Assembly (NCBI RefSeq): GCF_019186785.1
Contig: NZ_CP066557.1
Location: 879,324 to 943,323 of the forward strand
Reading direction: 5' to 3'
Length of the DNA: 64,000 nt
Source of the DNA: Neoehrlichia mikurensis
GTDB taxonomy: Bacteria > Pseudomonadota > Alphaproteobacteria > Rickettsiales > Anaplasmataceae
Positions within the stretch are counted from its first letter, which is position 1; each line of letters starts with the position of its first letter. The position numbers were made by a program, and so were the translations under genes. Below are positions 57,214 to 64,000 of the stretch, piece after piece. A model generated the notes under the pieces. The model made no database searches, was not told the origin of the DNA, and was given only the letters and a program-made list of their open reading frames with translations.

Positions 57214-57241
57214 TTGACTATTGATAATATATTGATATAAT
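57214..57241 (+). promoter_or_regulatory. Sigma-70-type promoter for rpmB
   Basis: TTGACT (57214-57219) and TATAAT (57236-57241) are separated by 16 bp, about 30 bp upstream of the rpmB ATG. This is the best promoter match near a gene start in the window. Confidence 0.55.
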
Positions 57242-57269
57242 CAATTGTCGAATGTAAGCAGGGTATGCT

Positions 57270-57581
57270 ATGAGTAGGGTTTGTGATATTACTGGCCGTT
57301 CTAAGTTATTTGGTAATAAGGTTTCACATTCGAATCGTAAAACTAAAAGATCTTACCTCGTTAATTTGCATAATACTACTTTGATAAGCGATGTGCTTGG
57401 TAGAAGCTTTAAGTTAAAATTAGCTAGTCGTACTTTGAGAACTGTAAATTATAAAGGTGGATTAGATTTATACTTATTAAATACTTCTTCGCGAAAATTA
57501 ACCGATAAGGCAAAAAAAATTAAAAATGCGATAAAAAAGGTTATGTTAGCGAAAGAGATAAAAGATCTTGTTACATTGTGA
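57270..57581 (+). CDS. rpmB: 50S ribosomal protein L28
   Basis: 103 residues. MSRVCDITGRSKLFGNKVSHSNRKTKR is the L28 start. The body (LKLASRTLRTVNYKGGLDLYLL) is typical, with a C-terminal basic extension (KAKKIKNAIKKVMLAKE) that makes it longer than the roughly 78 residues of E. coli, as is common in alphaproteobacteria. Confidence 0.95.
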   Translation: MSRVCDITGRSKLFGNKVSHSNRKTKRSYLVNLHNTTLISDVLGRSFKLKLASRTLRTVNYKGGLDLYLLNTSSRKLTDKAKKIKNAIKKVMLAKEIKDLVTL

Positions 57582-58748
57582 TAATACATCTTATAGGGTT
57601 TATATAAATCTTCAAGTATAGTAATGTTGATGATTGTAAATAATTTTTTGAAAGTTAGAGGTTTACTTAAAAAGTAATAATACTCAATAAGAAGTATGGT
57701 GTCATATAGCATATTATGACTGTTATATTATAGAGTTTAATATTTATGTAATTTTTTAAGTATATATTTTCAATAAATCTCTTTTAAAGTTTCTTGTTTA
57801 GTATAGATATTATGACTATCTTACTTATACATGAATATCTGTAAGGATATTTTACGTATTTTTTAGGAGATTAAGTACAAATTATTACTTCAATTTTTAG
57901 TTAAATAAATATAATGTTTTATTTTAAAATAATATGGTACTGTTAAATGTGTTAAACCATAATTATTTATAAGATTGGTTATTATCTTTTAGCTTAATTA
58001 TTTTAAAATGGCATTATAACACTATATTAACAGCTATGAATTAACTATATATTGCTAATAATCATTAAATATATACTAACAATAAATGCAATGTTATTAC
58101 ATAACATTGTTAGTAGATTTAAAGTAGCAATAAAAATATTTTTTATAATAATATAAAGCAATAATTCTCTAAAATATAACAAAGTAATAATTAATATGAA
58201 AATTTTTTTGATAATATATGACATATTAAATTAAGTATGTAAGCTGAGTTTTTTATTATGAATGCTTCTGTTACAGATTTATCATTGTAAGTTATACTTA
58301 TTATCAAATGATGCCATTATTGTTATTAGTTATATTTTTTATAAATTTGGTGAAAAAAAATTCCTGCATTTTATTTAGTAACTTTGTGTTTATATGTGTT
58401 AAGTGATAGTGCTTTTTTATTATGCATACTCCTAGAGATTTATTACACAAAACCTTTAAGAATACAAATATAAATATATTATCTGTTATATTAATATATT
58501 TAGAAATACTGATCTATGTCCTTGATAGGAATATAGGTAAAGTATAAAAAAGATTACCTATATCTAATAATTAGATATCAAATATAAATTCAATGTTATT
58601 ATTATGTATATTATGTTATGTTTAATGATAAATGAAATAATCTTCACAAAAGCACTATTATCAGGATTTTTATTCTAAGTTAATTTTAATTTGTACTTTG
58701 TGGTTCTTAATGATATTTAATTCATTATAAATATTACTATAATCTTAT
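57582..58748. other. Long AT-rich spacer between rpmB and lysA
   Basis: It contains the right arm of the long inverted repeat (58045-58205) and a 10-bp perfect hairpin, ATATAGGTAA/TTACCTATAT, at 58531-58563. No gene was seen. Confidence 0.45.
58045..58205. repeat. Long imperfect inverted repeat, right copy
   Basis: This is the reverse-complement partner of 48642-48752. The best core lies at about 58085-58160, around a near-palindrome (aatgttattacataacatt). It is longer than the left copy because of small insertions. Confidence 0.75.
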
Positions 58749-60029
58749 ATGAGTTATTTACCATCCTCTTTTTTTCATTATAAATCTAATATATTGCATG
58801 TGGAAGATATGAACGTACTTGAAATAGTAAAACTTTCAGGTACACCTACATATTGCTATTCATTACAGGCTATTAAGAATAACTATAATGAATTTAAAGA
58901 TAATTTACCCAAAAATTCTACAATTTGCTATGCAATAAAAGCAAATTCTAACTTATCTATTATAAAGTTATTATCACAATGGGGAGCAGGTGCAGATGTT
59001 GTATCAGAAGGTGAAATACGTAGAGCAATATTATCAGGTATTCCACAAAGTAAAATTGTATTTTCTGGTGTAGGAAAAACTGCCGAGGAGATAGCATTTG
59101 CTATGGATCAAAGAATACTTCAATTTAATGTTGAATCCATTGAAGAGCTTTATCTTATAAATAAAATTGCTAATCAGAAAAATATTATTGCGCCTGTAGC
59201 TATTAGAGTAAATCCTAGTATTGATGCGAATACACATAAAAAGATTAGTACAGGATTAAAGATACATAAATTTGGTATTTCTGAAGAATATATTAATCAA
59301 GTGCTAAATTATAATTTTTCCAATTTACAAATTATTGGTATTGCAATTCATATTGGATCACAAATTTCTGAGTTATCGATATTTCAAAACGTGATTAATA
59401 AAATTAAAAAGATTGTTAAAATCTTTGAAAATAATGACATTAAAATATCAAGAATTGATATTGGTGGAGGGTTAGGTATTGCATATGGCAAAAAGGAAAG
59501 CTGTCTCACAATAAAAGAATATTCTAATATTGTAAAAGAAAGCTTTTGTAATGAGCAATATGAAATAATTTGTGAGCCAGGAAGGGCTATTGTAGGAAAT
59601 GCTGGTGTATTACTAACTAAGGTGCTATATCATAAAAGTAATTCTGTAAAAAATCATATAGTGGTTGATGCAGGTATGAATGATTTAATACGTTCAGCAT
59701 TGTATAATGCTGAGCATGAGATAGTACCCGTTACTCGAAATAATTCTCATAATATAGTTGCAGATATAGTAGGTCCTATTTGTGAATCTGATGATGTTTT
59801 TATGCATAATTATTGTATACAAAACCAAAAAGCTGGTGATATACTTGCAATATGTACAACTGGTGCTTATGGTTCTTCAATGTCAAGTAATTATAATTCG
59901 AAGTTACTAGCGGAAGAAGTGTTAGTATATAGCGATAAATTTTATGTTATACGCAATCGACAATCTTATGATGCAATGCTAAGTAATGAAGTGGAAAGTC
60001 TAAATAAGATAGGACAAAAGTTGTTTTGA
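58749..60029 (+). CDS. lysA: Diaminopimelate decarboxylase
   Basis: 426 residues. A PLP enzyme that turns meso-DAP into lysine. The PLP Lys is in TICYAIKANSNLSIIKLL, then GADVVSEGEIRRAI, VNPSIDANTHKKISTG, IGIAIHIGSQI (substrate His), IDIGGGLGIAY (phosphate-binding glycines), EPGRAIVGNAGVLLT and the dimer-active-site GPICESDDVF with the catalytic Cys. The C-terminal GAYGSSMSSNYN is complete. Confidence 0.97.
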   Translation: MSYLPSSFFHYKSNILHVEDMNVLEIVKLSGTPTYCYSLQAIKNNYNEFKDNLPKNSTICYAIKANSNLSIIKLLSQWGAGADVVSEGEIRRAILSGIPQSKIVFSGVGKTAEEIAFAMDQRILQFNVESIEELYLINKIANQKNIIAPVAIRVNPSIDANTHKKISTGLKIHKFGISEEYINQVLNYNFSNLQIIGIAIHIGSQISELSIFQNVINKIKKIVKIFENNDIKISRIDIGGGLGIAYGKKESCLTIKEYSNIVKESFCNEQYEIICEPGRAIVGNAGVLLTKVLYHKSNSVKNHIVVDAGMNDLIRSALYNAEHEIVPVTRNNSHNIVADIVGPICESDDVFMHNYCIQNQKAGDILAICTTGAYGSSMSSNYNSKLLAEEVLVYSDKFYVIRNRQSYDAMLSNEVESLNKIGQKLF

Positions 60030-60665
60030 ATAAAAAGTAAAATATTTATGTATAGATGGCTACAGCTAGTGTAAATTTTATGTTAAAACAATTTAAAATG
60101 TTGCGTCAAATCATTAAATTATAAATGAATCTTTTATTATACTTAGTATCTTATTAAGATAGATGTAATATCAGCTTAAAATTAATTGATAGTGTATAGT
60201 TTTTAGTACGATAATTTGCAATTTCATCAAGAGTCATGGATTTAAGGAATACTACTAAGTGTATTAGATTCTAGTGATATACAGTAATTGCATTGGTTGT
60301 TTCTTAATAGATAATTTATAATATTTTTATATAAGGTTAATTTATTATAGTACTAAAAATATAGTAAAATTCTCAATTAAGCTGTACTATTTAAGGTTGG
60401 TAATAAGGAATTGTTGAAAAAGGTATTATTAAAATTCAGCATATATTGTTAAATATGAAAAAAAGTGTTATGAAATATTTTTGTAAGCTAGTGTTGTTAA
60501 GTGTAGTTCGTTAGTTATAAGTATGATTTTAAAGTCATATGAAGTTTTTTTAAGGCTTTTATATATTTAAATCTTGGCTTAAATAATATAATAATTTTTC
60601 AATACAGATAATATTGCTAATTATAATTAATAACCTGTTATATATAAGGAAGACGTTTTATAATG
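60030..60665. other. Spacer between convergent lysA and rluD
   Basis: A 22-codon ATG frame near 60057 (MATASVNFMLKQF) has no support as a gene. No terminator or repeat was identified. Confidence 0.4.
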
Positions 60666-61631
60666 TTAATTTATATTTCTAAGTGCACTTATTAATTCTT
60701 GTATGTCATGGCTTAACTTTAAGCGAAATTCTACATATTGATTAGTAGAAGGATGTGTAAATCCCATGTAACATGCATGTAATGCTTGTCTAGGAAATTG
60801 TCTTATGAAATTATTATAAGGAGCATATCTAATACTTTTACTACTATTTTTACCGTATTTTTGATCACCAACAATAGAGTTGCCAATATAACTCATATGA
60901 ACTCTTATTTGATGTGTTCTTCCTGTGTGTAATTTGCATTTTACTAAACTTGCTATGTTATGAAATCTTTCTTTTACTTGATATTCAGTAATAGCTAATT
61001 TACCTTTTGAGTGTGTTACTGTCATCATATGCTTGTTGTTATTACGCTTTACGTCAATATAAGTTTTAATAATATCTTGAGCGGGATTAGGGATATTCCA
61101 TACAATAGCAAAATACTCTTTTATAATTTTGTTGTGAATAAATAAATTGGATAAGAAATAATATGCATGTTGATTTTTTGCAATCACCATAAGGCCGCTT
61201 GTATCTTTATCAAGTCTGTGTATTATTCCTGGTCTAGTATTACTACCTACAGTGCTAATATTGTTATAACGTGCAAGAAGTGCATTTGCTATGGTATCAT
61301 TTTTTGTACCCGTACCTGGATGTACAGTTATACCTGCATGTTTATTAATTACTAAAATGTCATTGTCTTCGTATAATATATCTAATGGTATATTTGGATT
61401 AGGTATAATATGATGATGCTTTTCTTGTGTCGGAATGGTTATTTCATAAATTTCGTTGGGGTTTATTGTATAGTTTTTATTATTTATAAGTTTGTCGTAT
61501 AGTTTTACATGATTATTCGCAATTAACTGTTGAGCTTTATTACGAGAAATACTAAGTTTGCTAGCAATCATTATGTCTAATCTACTTTTTTTTTCTTCTA
61601 TTAATTTAATGATAACTGTTTTTTGAGTCAT
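60666..61631 (-). CDS. rluD: 23S rRNA pseudouridine synthase, RluD type
   Basis: 321 residues. An N-terminal S4 RNA-binding domain (SRLDIMIASKLSISRNKAQQLIANNHV) precedes the catalytic domain with GITVHPGTG and the RluA/RluD motif GIIHRLDKDTSGLMVIAKN containing the catalytic Asp. CKLHTGRTHQIRVHMSYIGNSIVGDQKYG and LHACYMGFTHP follow. S4 domain plus HRLDKDTSG favours RluD (23S positions 1911/1915/1917) or the related RluC; RluD is preferred. Confidence 0.92.
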   Translation of the reverse strand: MTQKTVIIKLIEEKKSRLDIMIASKLSISRNKAQQLIANNHVKLYDKLINNKNYTINPNEIYEITIPTQEKHHHIIPNPNIPLDILYEDNDILVINKHAGITVHPGTGTKNDTIANALLARYNNISTVGSNTRPGIIHRLDKDTSGLMVIAKNQHAYYFLSNLFIHNKIIKEYFAIVWNIPNPAQDIIKTYIDVKRNNNKHMMTVTHSKGKLAITEYQVKERFHNIASLVKCKLHTGRTHQIRVHMSYIGNSIVGDQKYGKNSSKSIRYAPYNNFIRQFPRQALHACYMGFTHPSTNQYVEFRLKLSHDIQELISALRNIN

Positions 61632-62196
61632 AATTTATTTATAAGGTTAGAAGTTATAATACTAGTTAAAATTCAAAGTGTATTTAGGATTATAGAATAT
61701 CATATAATATAAGTATGCTTAATAATTTCTTATAAGTAAAAAATTGTGAAGTTATTTTCAATTATCTGGTTTTGAAATTATGGTATAACTTTAAAGTATT
61801 GCCAAATTAAGTATAGAATATGAGTAGACTAAATGTTAGAAAGTTAAATAGCTTATTTAATGTTATATGTTATCTACAATAAGTTGTTTAATATAAATTT
61901 GAGACTATAGTACATTAGTAAATAAATGTTAGTGTTTTAATAAAGTGTAGGTATATGTTATATATTAATTACTGTGATATGCTTATTTGCTATTTGATTA
62001 TAGAATATATTCTGTAAGGGATAATTTTTAAAGATTATAATGAAATGTAAATCTATAATATTGTATTCAAGTGAAGGTTATGTAGTAATAATTAAAAAAA
62101 TATTACTTGCAGGATGGTAGTATAAATGTAAAATCACTTGGAGATTAAAGTGCTGTAGGTTATGGTAATTTGTATTAAATATCTTGAAAGTTTGCG
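61632..62196. other. Divergent spacer between rluD and pccA
   Basis: AT-rich. Promoters in both directions are expected but none is clear, and no gene was seen. Confidence 0.4.
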
Positions 62197-64000
62197 ATGA
62201 TAAAAAAAATATTAATAGCAAATAGAGGTGAGATTGCATGTAGAATAATACGCACAGCTCATAAAATGGGTATATTATGTGTATGTGTATATTCTGATGC
62301 GGATGCTAATTCTTTGCATACTTTATGTGGTGATGAAATTATTAATATTGGTCCATCACCATCAAGTCAAAGTTATCTTAATATAGATAGGATTTGTGAT
62401 GTAGCTTGTAAAGTAGGTGCAGATGCTGTACATCCTGGTTATGGATTTTTATCTGAGAATCCACTTTTTGCTGAAATGCTTGAAAAGTATAATATTAATT
62501 TTATTGGGCCAAGTGCATCGTCTATTAGAATAATGGCTGATAAAATTACATCTAAAAAATTAGCACAATGTGCAGGAGTTAATGTTGTTCCAGGATATAT
62601 GGGAATTGTACATTCTATTAGTGAAGCTCAAGAAATTGCAAAATCTATAGGATTTCCTGTTATAGTTAAAGCTACTGCAGGTGGTGGAGGAAAGGGAATG
62701 AGAATTGTTAGGTCAATTGATGATATGGAGCAAGCATTTACTTCGGCTACTAATGAAGCTTCAAAAAGTTTTAAGGATGGCAGGATATTTATTGAAAAAT
62801 ATATAGAATTTCCTAGACATATAGAGATACAAATTATTGCTGATAAATATGGAAATATTGTATGTTTAGGAGATAGAGAATGTTCTATACAAAGGCACAA
62901 TCAAAAAGTTATTGAAGAAACGCCAAGTCCATTTCTTGATGATAAAACAAGGCAAGATATGTATTTACAGTGCATTAATTTAGCTAAAGAAGTTAATTAT
63001 TTTTCTGTAGGGACTATAGAGTTCATAGTTGACAGCAATAAGCAATTCTATTTTTTAGAGATGAATACTAGGCTGCAAGTTGAGCATCCTGTTACTGAGC
63101 TTGTAACGAAAATTGATTTGGTAGAAGAAATGATAAGAATTGCTTCTGGAGAAAAGTTAAGATTTACGCAAAATGACATTAATTGTCAAGGAGCAGCAAT
63201 TGAAGCAAGAATTTATGCTGAAGATCCAAAGAAAAATTTTTTACCATCTAGTGGCAGAATTGTATATTATTCTGAGCCTAATACAAGTAGTAATGTAAGA
63301 ATAGATAGCGGTGTGGTTGAAGGTTCATCTGTAAGCATGTTTTATGATCCTATGATTGCCAAAATATGTTCATATGGTAAAGATCGAGTAGAAGCTATTA
63401 AAATTATGCAAGAATCGTTGAATAGTTTTTATATTGATGGAATTGCTAATAATATAGACTTTATATTATCTATTTTTCATAATCCTGTATTTATTTCTGG
63501 TAATATTAATACTGGATTTATTAATCAATTTTATAAAGATGGGTTTAAAGGAGATATCTTAACAGAGGAGATAGCAAGGATATTTGCCGTAACGTCACTA
63601 TATATTTATTGTGAGGATGAGTATAGGTATGGCAGGGATATGAAAAATAAAGAAGAGCTTTCAGTTTATGTTAATGATAAAAAATACGTGTTATATGCTA
63701 ATTACGATAATAAAGTAATGTGTGTACAATATAATCATAATACATTAACGGTATTTGGAAAATGGAAAGTGCGTTATAGGTTATTAGAAATACAAATTAA
63801 TGATAGTATTTACTGTATTAAAGTTGATCGTAATCTTGATAAATATAAGCTAAAGTATTCTGCTGTTGAAGCTTTATGTGTAGTATATCAGATGCATGCT
63901 GATAAATTGTTATCTATAATGCCAAAGCCTAATAAATACAGTGTACCTTCTAATATCATACTTTCTCCTATTGCGGGTATGATTGTGAAAGTTTATGTTA
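62197..64000 (+). CDS. pccA: Propionyl-CoA carboxylase alpha subunit (3' end missing)
   Basis: 601 codons to the window edge. The biotin carboxylase part has KKILIANRGEIACRIIRTAHKMG, VHPGYGFLSENPLFAEM, the ATP-grasp loop VIVKATAGGGGKGMRIV, LGDRECSIQRHNQKVIEETPS and FLEMNTRLQVEHPVTELVT. After about residue 450 it continues into the BT linker domain, and at the very end SPIAGMIVKVYV opens the biotinyl domain, whose MKM biotin site would lie beyond the edge. The linked biotinyl domain separates it from stand-alone AccC. It makes methylmalonyl-CoA from propionyl-CoA with PccB. Confidence 0.93.
   Translation, partial: MIKKILIANRGEIACRIIRTAHKMGILCVCVYSDADANSLHTLCGDEIINIGPSPSSQSYLNIDRICDVACKVGADAVHPGYGFLSENPLFAEMLEKYNINFIGPSASSIRIMADKITSKKLAQCAGVNVVPGYMGIVHSISEAQEIAKSIGFPVIVKATAGGGGKGMRIVRSIDDMEQAFTSATNEASKSFKDGRIFIEKYIEFPRHIEIQIIADKYGNIVCLGDRECSIQRHNQKVIEETPSPFLDDKTRQDMYLQCINLAKEVNYFSVGTIEFIVDSNKQFYFLEMNTRLQVEHPVTELVTKIDLVEEMIRIASGEKLRFTQNDINCQGAAIEARIYAEDPKKNFLPSSGRIVYYSEPNTSSNVRIDSGVVEGSSVSMFYDPMIAKICSYGKDRVEAIKIMQESLNSFYIDGIANNIDFILSIFHNPVFISGNINTGFINQFYKDGFKGDILTEEIARIFAVTSLYIYCEDEYRYGRDMKNKEELSVYVNDKKYVLYANYDNKVMCVQYNHNTLTVFGKWKVRYRLLEIQINDSIYCIKVDRNLDKYKLKYSAVEALCVVYQMHADKLLSIMPKPNKYSVPSNIILSPIAGMIVKVYV

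Noticed and set aside
1..64000. Prophage, CRISPR, toxin-antitoxin or defence island
   Set aside because: No integrase, transposase, regularly spaced repeats, nuclease-helicase cluster or toxin pair was found; all recognised genes are housekeeping.

Overview
The window is a very AT-rich stretch of a bacterial chromosome made almost entirely of housekeeping genes separated by long AT-rich spacers. The protein set (TTG, GTG and ATG starts, an rpmH-rnpA overlap, a ComEC without an obvious C-terminal hydrolase, scattered Mrp antiporter genes, an orphan pstB, a periplasmic retropepsin-like protease) and the low coding density fit an obligate intracellular alphaproteobacterium of the Anaplasmataceae, most likely Ehrlichia. 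The many truncated gene copies next to their parents are what has been described for Ehrlichia ruminantium, so I favour that species or a close relative. That is inference from pattern, not from a database search.

Layout. 1-3.6 kb: end of the ribosomal/alpha operon (rpoA, rplQ) followed by pheT. 3.6-12 kb: comEC, then an AGCS transporter, rnpA and rpmH on the minus strand, ubiA and a flavin reductase; this block is bracketed by a perfect 211-bp inverted repeat and holds decayed pieces of comEC, pheT and rplB. 12-20.5 kb: dapB, pstB, tgt (minus, between perfect 38-bp inverted repeats), the rpmF-plsX-fabH lipid operon, tadA and a small membrane protein. 20.9-32 kb: dnaB, thiO, an FKBP-like protein with a prenyl synthase (minus), tRNA-Glu, nrdA with a damaged ruvX, purA and pal (minus). 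32-40.4 kb: an M32 carboxypeptidase homologue that has lost its catalytic residues, tkt, Mrp antiporter subunits, RNase E/G. 40.4-48.3 kb: dnaK, a probable 6S-like RNA, a COQ10-type protein, an MnhD/NuoN-like subunit, ffh, era and a DEDDy exonuclease. 49.3-64 kb: aspartic protease, pepP, hemD with an exported class I amidotransferase, priA, rpmB, lysA, rluD (minus) and the start of pccA, which runs off the right edge.

No prophage, insertion sequence, CRISPR array, restriction system or recognisable defence island is present. The most striking signal is inside dnaK: a conserved part of the substrate-binding domain is present in inverted orientation between 45-bp inverted arms, with the reading frame kept open. 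The native protein segment can be read on the minus strand. It is either a template-switch rearrangement in an essential chaperone or an amplification/assembly chimera, and it can be settled directly from reads.

The second theme is gene-edge duplication. Spacers next to comEC, thiO, tkt and mnhC carry degraded copies of the adjacent gene end, while pheT and rplB fragments sit farther from their parents. Together with several inverted and direct repeat pairs, these suggest that spacers here grow by local duplication followed by decay.
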